Positions 11,450-24,310 are shown, numbered from the stretch's first letter. The stretch: 64,000 nucleotides of DNA from Hydractinia symbiolongicarpus (GCF_029227915.1 NC_079880.1:26159501-26223500); one strand, 5' to 3'. The notes: generated by a model from the sequence alone, not told the origin. Numbers and translations are program-made.

Positions 11450-12360
11450 TCCAAGGAAGATTGCTGTCACCATAAGAATATCTTAATTCGGTTCCGGCCA
11501 CTATTTCGTTAACAAGAACGAACAGACAGAAATGGACTCTGCCATTAACTTCTATAGGGCGCATTTTCGAATTATAAAACGCCACTGCGCTATCGTTGAC
11601 GTATTTACCTAACCGCTCTGAGAAGGTTCCGTCAATACTATAATCAAAAAAAAATGTGAGAGTAGAAACGAGAGAATGATGTACATCTATTATTCTCGCA
11701 TGAAAATTTTTCCAAATTCTAGTTTAACGAAAAAAAAGTCGGCAAAAAGTGACTAAATTTTGTGCAAGTGAACAACATTTTTGCCGACCAAAAAATTCTT
11801 ACTGACTTTTTTTACCGATAAGGTATATCTGGCTAATACTTACAAACATTTGTTGAAAAAAAACAAGAATGAACCAAATTTAGCGTTATAGCGTTGCTGC
11901 TTTTTTTCTTCTTCCTCGGCGCTAATAAGTTCCCCAGGATACTCCAATAAGAACTCCCCCATCGTAAAATTCTTTTCTGCGAAAACTCCGAAACCTAAAA
12001 AATTATTTTAACTTAATTAGCTACTTTGTACATTGCGAACTTGCTGCCTGGTAGTAAAGCAAAACTACATTTACTAAACAGAGTGCAATTCGCGATTAAT
12101 TTTTAGTTAGTAGTTTATAAAAGCGAACGAAATAAAAGAAAACAGGGTAATAAATGTCCTCTGTGCCACGTTAAATCCAGTGTCGCAGGGGCATTTTTTT
12201 AAAACACGTTTTTTTAAAAAGGAACATAAAAAATAACTATATTATTTCATAATCTCTTTAAAACACACCAATTTTATCTAAATTTAAGGCATTTTCCGGC
12301 AATTAAGAGGTAATGATTAGACACTGAACTGCTAATAGAATGATTCAAAAGATATGTCTC
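11450..12360. other. Non-coding stretch with one small inverted repeat
   Basis: GTCGGCAAAAA at 11738-11748 is inverted at 11778-11788. Otherwise no gene or element is recognised. Confidence 0.5.
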
Positions 12361-12492
12361 CACTGGGTGATATTTGCGCCGATTTTTGCGACAAAAAGTA
12401 GAAACCAATTCAACTTTTTGTCATGACGACAATCGCGACCAAACCAATCAAATTCCAGTATTTATGACGATCGTCATAAAAATCGTCTAGTG
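12361..12492. mobile_element. Possible 132-bp MITE starting CACT and ending AGTG
   Basis: The stretch begins CACTGGGTGATATTTGCGCC and ends with AAAAATCGTCTAGTG. The inverted end, read inward, is CACTAGACGATTTTTATGAC, so the ends share CACT, GAT and TTT positions. An inner pair, ACAAAAAGT and ACTTTTTGT, is also inverted, and a TGACGATCGTCA palindrome lies near the right end. No target duplication is evident, so it may instead be a local foldback. Confidence 0.35.
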
Positions 12493-13255
12493 ATCGTCTA
12501 TGATTTGCAAGCAGCACAATAGCTAAAAAAATAAATCAAGTAACCATAGGCAATATGTCTTAACAATAAAAAAGTAAATTTTCACGATTGAAAACATATT
12601 AACTCTTTACTGCTTTAGCGCTTCATAAGAAGCTCAATTTCATAAATTGCACTCTAAAGGAGTTACGGATTAATTTGTACTTATAAAGGGCGTCGTTTCA
12701 ATAGTATCTCATAATCATTCTATTAAGGACAAAATTTGTATAAACATTTACAACTGTGCGCAAACTGCAGTGTTCATGAGGTTAAAGGATATGTTATTAA
12801 GCATTTGAATTGACTTAGAATTATATTTTTCAAATTACGTAATTTTTATTGAACTTGTCAAATTAAGCACAGCGAAAACACGTGTTGATCATCCACGAAA
12901 TTAAATGCCCCGAAAACTTTAAAAACCACCCAAACTATGAAATTTTATTGTACTTTTGCTGTTGCCCCATTTAGGTTTATTTCACTTTGCAATTAAGGAC
13001 AAAGAGGTCACGTGTTCTAAAATGGGGAAAATTAATGGGGAGATTATTTTGCAAAATTTCTTAAAATTGCTGGATAATTTTTCTTCCCTGAATTTTTCGT
13101 CCGCCGAGATATTGCATTCCATTGTATTTTGCTTCTGCTAACTTTAAAATACCTCTTCTACTAATTCCTTGAAAATTCTATCTCCCAAAAATAAAGGTTA
13201 TATTATTAATACAAGAAATGCGTAGTGACTAATTTTCTTTCGTTGGTAAACTTCC
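12493..13255. other. Non-coding stretch
   Basis: No gene, RNA or repeat can be supported. Confidence 0.5.
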
Positions 13256-13420
13256 ATCCGCAAAAACTTCTACACCATTTTTCTTTTAATTTCTTCGTAC
13301 TTCACAAAAATTAATTCCGCAAAAATTAATTCCGCAAAAATATACTCCGCAAAATGAAGTATTTGGGGACTACTCATCCGCAAAAATATGGTTCGCAAAA
13401 ATTTATTCCTCAAATAATTT
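13256..13420. repeat. Short-period CCGCAAAAATTAATT repeats
   Basis: TCCGCAAAAATTAATT-like words recur about seven times at short spacing. Related words occur at 14800-14880. The 95-codon minus-strand frame over this array is a by-product of the repeat. Confidence 0.7.
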
Positions 13421-13559
13421 GTGCGCATAAGATAATTGTTTTTGGCATTTAAGAATGTGTGGTTTTTTGTAATACTCAGCATACCTATTTCTTTATTTAT
13501 GTAATATTTTCTCAGCCCGTCCTGATCTACACCTTTCGTTACATGAGCCACTGCCACTT

Positions 13560-15680
13560 CATTATGATCGATTTTGGCTCTCTTTCTGCGACCCTACAAT
13601 ATTAAAATACTCATATTAACACTATGCCCAAAAAGTTTAATCTTATTAAATTTTATTTCTTTGGAGATAGAGTGCACAAGACAATCTTAAAGAAGAACGA
13701 ACAATGTGTTTTTTAGTTGTTTTAAAAGCAGTAAATTGTGCTTTTTGCTTTATTTTTACATTATTTTTTGTAGTTATCGAGTTATTAAGAGACAAAGAAT
13801 ATAGATTGAGTTAAACTGTATTCGAGTTATCCGGCGTAATTATAAAGAGTTTGATAAGCAAAACCCTTAGGAAATCAAAAAAAGTTTAAATAGCCCATAT
13901 TCGAGTTAAGCGGCACCTACTGTAAAAAGAAAATTGTTTCTTAGCAGTAAATGTAGATTCGCCTGATTTTGTTCTTATAATCTTTAAAAAAAATTCTTGG
14001 CAAAATGTCAGATTCAACATTCCTATAAACTGGGTTCTGATTAAAAAACGTATATACCGTGGAGATTTCACTCTGGTTTTACCAAAAACAGCAGTAGTTT
14101 AAAATTATGTAAAATGTTTCTCAATAATCAGTGTCTCAAGAGAAGGCTATAGGCCGCATAAAGGAAAGCAGTAAAAATCTTTCTCAAAAAAATATCCCCT
14201 AATTTACAATCTTACAGGCGATATATCAATCGGAATAAAAATATTAGTAATAGCAATAACATGAATTTGAGAGTGATTTGTGTTGTTGGGATTATTTTCG
14301 AATTAAGATTTTCACGGTTCTGATAACTTCCTAAAAATCTATTTTTTTTGCAATAAATCAAAAAAATATTTTCCTTTTATCGATATTGATAAAATACGTT
14401 GTACAATAACACTTCCGCCAATCAAACGGTATTCACATTTTACAATTTTATAAAACCGGGTAGTCTATCAGAAAAAATTAAAATCAGTCATATATATATA
14501 ATTACAGCATGTAGAGCATTTCATTACTGATCTAAGCCTAACCTGTCTACAAGCCATTAAGATTGATAATTGAAAACTGGGATTCTATGAGAAAAAATAA
14601 ATAAATTAGGTGTCGTAAACTGAACACATATTTTATACTGTAGCAAGCGTAATTTGGTGTCGGAGTTCAATATTATTTCAGATATTTGAATTTTAATATA
14701 CATATTACTAATTTAGACAATAACTATATAACTTTGTTGTCATTTCATTGGTTTCCATACTTTGTTTTGCTAAAAAATAAACTGCCTACCACATTTTTTT
14801 CAGCAAATAATTTGTACCTCACTAATTATTTGTGGAAGAAAATGTGGTCATCTGCAAAAATTTCTTCCACGATAAATTTGTATCCTTAAGGTGTTCTCTA
14901 TATATACAGTTTAGCTTAAAAAATAGCATTTTTGAAAGAAGTAAAATAAATAAAAAACTGGGACTTTGTGAAGAACAATTAATCGTTTTACATACATCTT
15001 TCACAATTCTTTGAAAAGCTTTAAATTATATTTATAACATTATATATGTTTAAAAATGCTTTTTAGTAATGTATGAATAAAAAAACTTCCATTTACTATT
15101 GCCAAAAATATCGCGATTTATAAAACCAAGCTCAAAAGGTATTAAAGTATACTTTAGTTGTTTCAGGATTGGCAAAAAACCTGTTTTATACACATTTTAT
15201 TCACATTCTCATACAATATTAACAAAAAGCTGAACATAACGCCTATACAGTACTTTCACAGGCAACAATTTTTCTTCCTAAATATATATATTGTCTTTGT
15301 TAAAACACTATGGAGCTCATTAATCAACCTGATATATACAGAGATTCAGCTACAAAAGTTTACAAATCCTAATCTATAACAATTCTCTGCAATTATTGAT
15401 GGTGTACAAAGCAGGTATAGGCAAATTAAATTTTAGGTCAACATATTTTTACAGAATTAACGTGAGAAAAATGAATTTGAAAGACTGAGGTAGCTGCTTC
15501 TGGGACATATATTTTAATAATATAATACAACAGTCAGGGAAAACTTTCAAATATGCCGTTACTATATGCTGTTAAGTATCAATTAAGCATTTGGTACATC
15601 CTATAAGCAGCAAATCACTTTATTTAAACCATTAAAAACAAAATACTTTAAAATTCACGCACTAAGTCTCGTCTTTCTTT
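13560..15680. other. AT-rich gene-free stretch
   Basis: No recognisable exon or element. Short frames around 14686-15379 are phenylalanine/asparagine/leucine-rich products of AT-rich DNA without conserved features. Confidence 0.5.
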
Positions 15681-15690
15681 TGGTGTGCAG

Positions 15691-15877
15691 AAGAAAAGTA
15701 TGCATGCCCACCTCCAATTATTTTAAAGCAATAAAAAAATTTGATGTAGGGAACACATGCTTAAATAGACGGCAATATCCATCTTGCTTTCATTTAACCA
15801 AAACCGCATGTACAGGCAATGGTGACAAACCGCAGTGTGGTATTAAAATTTTCAACAAAATCCTAAAGTACTTGTGA
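15691..15877 (+). CDS. Candidate cysteine-rich terminal exon, unknown
   Basis: A pyrimidine-rich tract ending TTTTGGTGTGCAG (to 15690) forms a good splice acceptor. It is followed by an open frame of about 62 codons ending at TGA. The peptide has five regularly spaced cysteines within about 50 residues (KVCMPTSN, GNTCLNRR, YPSCFHLTK, TACTGNG, PQCG), as in small secreted or extracellular domains. There is no initiator ATG upstream in this frame, so it would have to be a downstream exon. I do not recognise a family and could not find a partner exon. It could be chance in AT-rich DNA. Confidence 0.28.
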
Positions 15878-15879
15878 CT

Positions 15880-17277
15880 TATATATATAAGAACCTTGAA
15901 ATTATTTATATTAAATTTTTGCTGGCACTTTATAACGGCACTACAACATCAAAAAAAACAAAAAGTCGAACAGCATTATTTTAAATCAGTTATGTTACTT
16001 GTTCTGATAGTCACGACTTCCATTTCAAAAATATCTCGTTTTCGCAAGAAACAACTTTGAATCAATTATTCCTATACCTTGGCTGAAAGCATGCTATCTT
16101 ATTAACCGTTTGTTAAATAAACATGGTTTTGCGTACAATGCTAAATTTTAAGATACTCTCTAAGTTTAACCCAGCATATTTACACTGTAATTTCTTTAAG
16201 GTGTACTGGGTGTTCAATTTAAAGGTATATATACTATTTATACTGCAACAGTATATTTAAAAGTTTTCTCTGACTGTACAAGGCAAGATCAAACTGCCGC
16301 TATTTTTTATTGTGTAAAAAATATGGAGCAACTTTGAAATTAGTACAAAAAAATCTTGGTTACATATCATGTAAAAGCTGCAACTCAGATAGACAAATAC
16401 ACAATATAATCATGTCCACTCTAAAAAATAAAATTTCTATATGCACTTGCTTTTGATGCTAGCTGGCAAAATGCCTGGAAAATTAACATAAACTTGAAGA
16501 TGGATAAATAAGAAATTCTTGTCCTTGTATTATAAGTGCATAGTAACTCAAGAGTAACGGCCATGACTTTAATAAAATACTTAGCTTGCCAGTTAGCTTG
16601 TAGTTAGTTATAGCTAGCTATATATTAAAGGGAAAAAATTCATCTTGAAGTCAATTTTCAGCAAAAAAAAGGAAGCGTAAAAAAGGCTGCCTAGAGAACC
16701 AGTTGGAAAGTAAAAATATCATACCTTGAGTTCCTCAATCTTTTAGCCAATCTTTTAGTTTTCCGACTGTCAGAGATGAAAGTGAAGTCGCGAATATGTA
16801 CTGCAACAACGGTCCCCACAAGGCAAGTGTGTAAATTTACACATCAATCCCAACCATGCTACCTATGGTCCCCACAAGACCGTGTGTTAAATTTCACAAT
16901 GGTCACAATCGAAGTTGTGCAAATAACGCGGGATATGTGCATATGTTTTCATGACTTTAAAAGGCTCTGCTTTTTTTCTTCGTTTTTCTTGAACTTCGCC
17001 ATACTTGTGTTGTCATTTTGAAAATTTGTTTACGGCAAAAGTGCTGACTAAGCGCAATCTGCTGCTTTCGTACTTTACAGAACGTTCGGTTTACGACAGA
17101 CCCAATCCAAATCCCTGGCCCTTTCTTATTTAATTTTTTGACTTGAGATAATATGCCCTAAAGGACCACTAAATATTACTCGTATTAATTTCCACTATAA
17201 ATCATAAAAATTGTGAATGAAGCATATTTCTGCGCGTTATTAATTTTAGAAATTTTTATCTTATTTTATTATCTTAA
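15880..17277. other. Gene-free stretch with a few GGTCCCCACAAG words
   Basis: Around 16812-16890, GGTCCCCACAAGGCA and GGTCCCCACAAGACC occur in the opposite orientation to the array at 17955-18850. No gene is recognised. Confidence 0.5.
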
Positions 17278-17752
17278 AGAGGACAAATTTTTGGCGTAAA
17301 AAAAACTTGGCGGAATTGGCAGATTTAACAAAAAATCCGCTAAATTAAATTCCTCCAAAATTAAACTTTATTACAGTTTGTCAATTTAAATCCCTGCCGA
17401 AATGATATTTTTTTCGCTATCCGTCGATTTCTTCGTGTTTCTGCAAGAAATTCTCGTCCCCAAAGCTCTTGCATGAGAAGATTATAATTGACGACGGTAT
17501 TGGCGACGAGCGACTTTCTTTTTTATCTAAGTTATTAATGTAAAAAGTCGATTGATTTACAAAGAAACAAATAAGAATACATACGTTTAAATTTTTTTCG
17601 TCATCCGTTCAATTAAATTCCTTCAAAATTAGATATTTTCGTTATCTGCTAAATGTAATATTTTTTGGTATCCGCCAAATTAAATTTCGCTAATTCCGCC
17701 AAATTTTTCTTCGACCAAATTTTCTTCCCGCCAAAATTTGCTCCCTTGAGAA
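17278..17752. mobile_element. Foldback element with CAAATTTTTGGCG-like ends
   Basis: The left end GGACAAATTTTTGGCG (17281-17296) then CTTGGCGGAATTGGCAGATTT is mirrored by the right end, in which AATTCCGCCAAATTTTTCTT and CCCGCCAAAATTTGCTCCC lie in inverse order (17693-17745). The interior repeats (AATTAAATTCC, CATCCG, GCTATCCG) are also arranged in inverted pairs. The element is about 475 bp and non-coding. A diverged end of the same type, TTTCCGCCAAAATCTTTCC, occurs at 35863-35881. Confidence 0.55.
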
Positions 17753-17944
17753 TAAATTTAGCCACGGAGCAAATATGATTTCTAGGAATTCGTGGCACTT
17801 TTCTGCTAACGATGAGTTCATCTGTGATTAAGTAGGTACTTTTACGTTCACACTATGGGCTAAAGTCTTAGCGGTCTCACTATGCTGAACTCATCGTTAT
17901 CCCATAGTGACAACCAAACTCTACTGCCTATTGTTATATATCTC

Positions 17945-18850
17945 ACAAAAACATTTGCACGCTTAGGGCCCATTTATGAAAACATCACCTTTAGCATACA
18001 CGCCTTCTGGGGAACATTTATGAAAATCTTACTTTTAACACGCAATCCTAAGGCCCATTCATAATAACGACACACACGCCTAATGGGGACCATTTAGGAA
18101 AACGTTTTTTTTTGACACACACACCTTTTGGGGACCATTTATGAAAACGTTATTTTTGACACACACGCTTTGTGGGGACCATTTATGAGAATGTTATCTT
18201 TGATACACACTCCTTATATGACCATTTATGTAAAGGTCGCATTTGAATCACACACGCCTTCTCGGGACCATTTTAAAAATGTCACATTTCATACATACGC
18301 CTTGTAGGGACCATTTTGAAAATGTCACATTTGATACACACGCCTTCTGGGAACAATCTATTAAATGGTCACCATTGATACACACGCCTTGTGGGGACCA
18401 TTGTGAAAATGTCACATTTGACACACACGCCTTGTGGGGACCATTTTGAATATGTCACATTTCGCACACACGCCTTGTGGGGATCATTTTGAAAATGTCA
18501 CATTTGATACATAAGCCTTGTGGGGATCATTTTGAAAATGTCACATTTGATACACACGCCTTGTGGGGACCATTTTGAATATGTCACATTTCAAACACAC
18601 GCCTTCTGGGAACCATCTATTAAATGGTCACCATTGATACACACGCCTTGTGGGGACCATTGTGAAAATGTCACATTTGATACATAAGCCTTGTGGGGAT
18701 CATTTTGAAAATGTCACATTTGATACACACGCCTTGTGGGGACCATTTTGAATATGTCACATTTCAAACACACGCCTTCTGGGAACCATCTATTAAATGG
18801 TCACCATTGATACACACGCCTTGTGGGGACCATTGTGAAAATGTGATAGC
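17945..18850. repeat. 43-bp minisatellite with higher-order structure
   Basis: The unit is close to ACACACGCCTTGTGGGGACC followed by ATTTTGAAAATGTCACATTTGAT, 43 bp. The left part (17945-18240) is degenerate and the right part is regular. A distinct variant monomer, recognised by CCTTCTGGGAACMATCTATT and AAATGGTCACCATTG, occurs at about 18339, 18598 and 18773. The spacings are close to six and four monomers, so larger blocks have been duplicated. Confidence 0.9.
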
Positions 18851-19565
18851 TTTGACTGGCTGGAGAGACGGATGTACGGTAAAGATATACCTTAGGTTGA
18901 TTAGCTAATTTTCGCGAAGGGTTTTTGATAAGACAAGAATCCTGGGATTACGCCTATAGTTGTCAGGTAAAAAAGATACACATTTTGTGATATTTTTTAA
19001 CCAATATAGATTTTATTTTTGCGAATCTAACAGTATTTTTACAGTATTTTTATTGAAATAAGGTACTTTTCAGGGCTGTAGCTGACACCTACATCTTCAT
19101 TTATTTTTATGAGAGGACATGGAAAAAATTTTGAGATTTTAAACTTGATGTTGGGTAAAAACGCTTCCTCTCTGCACAGGTTTCTTTCATATGAACTGAC
19201 GAAAAATATTGCTACCGCCTTCCTTTTCAAATACTGATAGAATACGTTAAAATTTTAAAATTCAATTTTTAGATTATTATGGTAATATCAAATCAACAAC
19301 AAAAATTTAACTCAACGCATTTTTCACAGAATCAATTGCAAAGTTGTAAAATCCTACTGAAAAATAAAAAAATAAGAGCAGTTCAGCCAGAAGCTCCTGG
19401 CTTTTATAGAAAATTGTACTTAACAGCTGAATTTATATGGAACATTTAAGCTACAGATTTTACATATAGTATATTTTTTAAAAAAAATGTTAAAATTTTC
19501 ACTCGATATTTTTAAAATTAATCTGGGAACTTCTGGAAGCCTGAAACAAAACTTGTTATGTATAA
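18851..19565. other. Non-coding stretch
   Basis: No gene or element is recognised. Confidence 0.5.
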
Positions 19566-19675
19566 TATATATATACTAGTCGTTAGCCCGTGGAAAAATC
19601 CACGGGTTCGCCCGTCGCAGCTACCATTTGGCGTGACAGACAGACAGACGGACGGACATTATAATATAGATAATA
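19566..19675 (+). mobile_element. Short copy of the palindromic-head repeat family
   Basis: The copy starts TACTAGTCGTTAGCCCG. It contains the perfect palindrome CCCGTGGAAAAATCCACGGG (19587-19606), then GACAGACAGACAGACGGACGG and an ATTATAATATAGAT end. The same head is found at 7780-7811. The layout looks like a retroelement derivative in which nearly all internal sequence has been lost. Class unknown. Confidence 0.55.
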
Positions 19676-20040
19676 TATAAAATTGAAGATTCCAATATTT
19701 TTGTATAAAAACAACTTTATAAAAACATCAGCCTCAAATTTTGCTAAAAAGCAAACAGCCCAAGGCTCAAATCATCGGTTTCAAAAAAAAGGAGAAAAAA
19801 ATAGTAAATAAAATAATAAAATAAATACAACCCTGGAAAATAAAAAAAGAATCAATGTATGTACCTCTCCTGCAATTATCTCTTAAGCAATTGTTTTTGC
19901 TTGTGCTCGTTTGTGATAGTTTATAAACATAATTATAAAAGTTGAATTAGCAACAAAAAAACCCAATTTTTTTATATAAAAACATAACTTCCAGAGAACT
20001 TTTAAAAAAGTATATAAATAAAAAACAAAATAATATTAAT

Positions 20041-20130
20041 GAATTCTGCAGAACAACAACAAATCAGGTTCGAAAAGACTCGAGAAAGTAGAACAGCTAG
20101 CTTCAAGAAGGATTTTTTTGGTTCTTTAGA
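20041..20130 (+). repeat. Dispersed AAGAACAAATCAGGCTC family, copy 1
   Basis: AACAAATCAGGTTCGAAAAG, then CTCGAGAAAGTAGAACAGC and a GGTTCTTTAGAAA end, match the copy at 24535-24620 block by block. Confidence 0.5.
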
Positions 20131-20980
20131 AACAACTCATAGTACTAAGATATGTACGAAATTAAATGAGTGAGTAGTATAACGTGCCAAACGCCCTAAA
20201 ATGTTTTAACATGCTATTTTTTGATATCTCTAAATCGTGTCGCGGTTTAATTTATTTTATTTATTAATAAATAAAACTTGACAGCAAAATTCCAGTGCAC
20301 TGGACGTGGATATTGTTTTTCCGATATTCATTACTTCATTAAAGAAAATTAACATGCAAAAATTAGTCCACGCAAAGAAATCTTCCACAATCACTTACAG
20401 AGAAAATATACTACTAACTACTGAAAATAAACTTGATGGTAAAAAATTATACGAAATCGGTCGAATAAATACAAAAGTAGGACTGCTTCCTAACACATCG
20501 ACAGGAAGGAAGGTATTCTAGTAGTTTGAAAGGAAGAATGATAAAATGTACACTTTTCGATTTGAGTCTTTTGAATACGTGCTTTTCTACGTATAAGATA
20601 GTCACCAGTCACAGGAATAATCATAAATATAGGTAAGAACTAAAGTCTTCGTTTTCATTTGGTTCTTCCAAGTAGTTTGGCTACTAGAAAGTGTAGTAAC
20701 CCGAGTGGACACGAGCCTCCAGACTGTTTTTTTTGTTGGGTCTATGAAGTTTATACTTTCCCATTGAAAAAGTATGCAGAAGTATTAAGTTTTTGAAGTA
20801 TATATTGATTTTACTTTTAAGCTTACAAGACTTTATATGATAATAAACCATGATAAAGGTAAAATAAAACCAGGAGACACTCCTATATATATGTTGAATT
20901 TAATTTTAGACGCTAAACTAATTTCGGCTGCTGCTACTTAACAAATCATTTCCTGCATATCGTTTAAAATTTGAAACAGT
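20131..20980. other. Non-coding stretch
   Basis: The frame at 20306-20521 is lysine/threonine-rich and unremarkable. No gene is supported. Confidence 0.45.
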
Positions 20981-20984
20981 AAAA

Positions 20985-21100
20985 TCTGACCTGAGCCTGG
21001 AACTTCTTATTTTTTGAGCCTTTTTTAGCCTGATTTGTTCGCTTCAGAATAAAGCTTCATTTTGTTCTTATTTATGAATTTTTTGTGTTTATAAGAAAAA
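20985..21100 (-). repeat. Dispersed AAGAACAAATCAGGCTC family, inverted copy
   Basis: On the minus strand this reads TAAGAACAAAATGAAGC..., GAACAAATCAGGCTAAAAAA and GGCTCAAAAAATAAGAAG, the same block order as in the plus-strand copies. Confidence 0.5.
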
Positions 21101-22220
21101 CACAAGAGCTCTTTGCTTTGAGATCAACCTCTGGCCCCATCTGGTCACGTGATGCTTCTCATTGGTCTACTTGATTTAACATAAACAAATGGCAGCTTAT
21201 CTTATATTTTTAAGCATAAATTTGGCGATTTAAATCTAGCAAGAATATAAATTGGCTATACTAGGTAGCGTTAAAGCACACTTGGACGACCACCCTTGTG
21301 TAAAATGTTTAATCATATGGTCATATCTTGCGTTATCTCGAACATTTTCTCGAACAAATTTAATTCAAAAATAGGAAAGGAAAAAAGGTCAGGCGGCTAT
21401 AAGAATTGCAATGAAAGACAACAAAAGATTATGTCTTTAAGAAAATGTACGCCCAGAATTTATTTAGAAAATTAAAACAAATTGAAGCATAAAGTATTCC
21501 AAAATACCTCCTTCCTAGGGCATTTTGCCCTTTTAGCGCCCAAAGGACCCTGGGGATGCTAAATTAGCATTACTACGTAGTGAGCTTTAAAACACTATTG
21601 TAAGAAGAGCAATTTAATTTTTAATTTCTTTCCCCACTTTACACTCGCTAGCAAATTTCCAAGTAATAGAAATATATGCCTTTATAAAAAAATTGTTTTG
21701 GTTAAATTCATCAATTAAATTTCTTTCTATAGCAACTTGAAGACGGTGTAACCCGTGATGATGTATAACCGCTACACTAACATACTCGTTCACACAAAAA
21801 CGTTAAAAAGTAATAAACGGTGTGGATAATGTACTGTGAAATACAAAGCCCGAGATCAAAAGTACCGACCGAGCTTGCGATATTTGTACTCTTAACTAAG
21901 GGCATTTTATTTTAAAGTGCAACACCAAAACCGCTCAGATATTTTGAAATAATTCATACGATTTTTGGCCAACCAGAGCGCGCGAAAATCCGTCGTTTAT
22001 ATCTTTCAAAGTATTTCTTACATATCGACATCGAAGAGATAAGCGTCAGGACTCCTGGCTAATGGAACCAGGAATATTTCTCTCATTAGCCAAATTTCTC
22101 AGCGAATCTTACGCATTTTTTTGCAATTCACCCATCAGCATCACTCTAAAATGCAGTAAAATTCCAAAACCTTGGTCAAGAGCACGGTTTTGATTTTTGT
22201 GTGCAAAATAATAAATTATA
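21101..22220. other. Non-coding stretch
   Basis: No exon, RNA gene or element end is recognised. Confidence 0.5.
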
Positions 22221-22224
22221 ATTC

Positions 22225-22400
22225 CGTTTTGCAGGAACAGGGAACGGCACAATCTCAAATAATTTTAGAAATAAGAACACAATTAGCGGAGAGAAAAGTA
22301 AATCTTTTTTGTAAGAACCATTTTATAAGAACACGAGCCCAATATTTTGCTAAAAAATAAGAACAGAATAAGGTTCAGGTTCAAATCATTGCTCTCAAAG
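22225..22400 (+). repeat. Dispersed AAGAACA family, diverged copy
   Basis: AATAAGAACACAATTAGCGG, GTAAGAACCATTTTATAAGA and AAGGTTCAGGTTCAAATCAT follow the family pattern. Similar text lies at 19700-19780. The short frame at 22172-22360 falls inside it. Confidence 0.4.
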
Positions 22401-23689
22401 GTAAAAACAACACGCTTCAGTTTATATTTTCAAGAACTTTCTTTTTACCAAAATTATGATTTCTTTTTCCTTCTTACATAAATTGTGAAAATTAGTTGAA
22501 TAAAATTAAGCAACCATTAAGCAACTTTAGATCTACATATTGACTAAAAAATCTTAAGTTGCCTATTAAAAACAAAACAAAACGTGCAGGAATCAATGCG
22601 TTATCAGAAGAATCAATTAACACAAAATTTTAAATGTAAACAAACTTAGTGGTAATAAGCATGTATACACATTATATCTATCCACACTTACACGATCTGA
22701 TGAAGTGTTAGTGGCGCAGCAGTCAATTAGAATTAGCAACTTTTTCCCAGAACCTTTTTGCCTACCTATACTTTCTGGTGAACATGGTTGGTCGCGGTTG
22801 AGTAACCTCGTTCCTAGGGACATTTTACGGACATCAGAGACGGCACAAATAAATTTATTTCTTCGCGCCGCAAATGATATAAGAAAAAAAATGGCCCTGT
22901 CAACGAGATTGGTTGTAAAGGAAAGTCCTGGAAACTAGGTTAAAAAAACTTAAGATATTAAATGAAATCTATGTAATAAAACTTGCAAATAGTCATGGGA
23001 TTAACTCTTCGCGGGACCTTTTCTGAAGAAAGAAAACTTGCCCGGTCATCATGTTAAGGAAGGGATAAACTCTGGACACGAAACACAAACAATAGGATGA
23101 CGAGCTCTTAGACAATTATATCAAATTGCTGAGAAAACCTTTATGAAAATTACATACAAAATGTACTTATACTTAAGTCGTATTTTGATTAGTTTCACTA
23201 ATTTCATAAGTATGGCTATAGGATCGATATTCTCAGAGACCATTTTCCAAAAACCGTAAAAAAAATTTCCGCGAACACTGTGAAAGTTTAATTAGTTGCA
23301 TAGTCGCTTACTTAGTTTGTGCGTATCATGTAATCGGCTACATGTTTTCCCGAAATAGTAGGCATACCGAGGCCAGATACCTGACCGATGTCGGATCCCA
23401 CGGATACAGGATATCTTTGCCTTGCCTGCTCTCTCCTTGGCTTTTCTTTACCTTTATGTTCGACACAAAAATAAAAAATTCGACAAAGGCCCTCATCAAG
23501 ATTTCCTTACACCATAGAAATCACTAATATTTTGCGATTTCTTCACGGTAATTCTTCAATATTTTATTGGCTAACGATTGGCCAATCGTAGACTCCTGAT
23601 TTTAAGAACGTAGGACAATTTTGCTAGACGCTTATACAACGGAGCTCGTTGGAATTTTTCCCCTTCATTATCCAGTCACAATATGGCTA
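22401..23689. other. Non-coding stretch
   Basis: No gene or element is recognised with support. Confidence 0.45.
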
Positions 23690-24310
23690 CTTTTAGTGAT
23701 CCAAAACTATTTTGAAGGATGGGTGCTCTGTTGTATTGTCTCATACCTATTTTTCGCAACGGTATTAAATCCGTAACTTTTCTTAGCGATCAACGATATG
23801 CATGACTTTTTTTGAATTTAAGTCTTGTTGTATGAAATCAGGTAATCTTTTTTCAATACCTTTATGGGCGCTATGCGATTATTTACAGCGAGAAGACGCG
23901 CTTCATATGTTCCATCCAGAAGTTTTTAATGAGCATAGATAACTGCACTATATGGCTCCACTGATCCATCGGAAATTATTACCAATGTTGGATTGCCAAT
24001 AGCGTTATTAAGTTTAATGCGCCGTTTGAATTCAATTCATCCAAAAGAGGAATCTCCTAAAAAATGAGTCCCATCCTAGTTTTTTGTCTTGTACCCAAAG
24101 TTTGCGTAGCATTATTTTGTCTCGTAGCGTTAGGGTGACAATATGTCCAGCAGATCGTAATATGAATTAACGTATGACAGTAAAATCCGTTTTGTAGTGT
24201 GAGGTGGGAAACCTTTAACCATTGTTTTCGGGTGAAACTGAAACATATCTCTTTCAGGATCACATAGCATCCGGAGTACTCAATCTTTTTTCCTGTCTTC
24301 CCGTCTTCTC
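23690..24310 (-). pseudogene. BEL/Pao retrotransposon pol fragment
   Basis: Read on the minus strand, several conserved blocks appear in the order typical of BEL/Pao pol after the reverse transcriptase. First comes a block with KRILLSYVNSYYD, corresponding to the SYVNSIYDPLG motif. Next is LVIISDGSVEPYSAV, the RNase H-like SDGS-AYGAV motif that carries a catalytic Asp. Then follow DGTYEARLLAVNNRIAPIKV and a tail. At least three in-frame stops and frame changes separate the blocks, so no functional protein is made. No LTRs are visible nearby, so the copy is truncated at both ends. The motif run is distinctive and I am fairly confident of the superfamily. Confidence 0.8.

Noticed and set aside
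12361-12492. Firm Chapaev/CACTA assignment of the CACT...AGTG element
   Set aside because: No target duplication could be found, and inner foldback pairs can explain the symmetry equally well.
17945-18850. CRISPR-like array
   Set aside because: The regular 43-bp units have no unique spacers: the whole unit is repeated, so it is a minisatellite in a eukaryotic genome.
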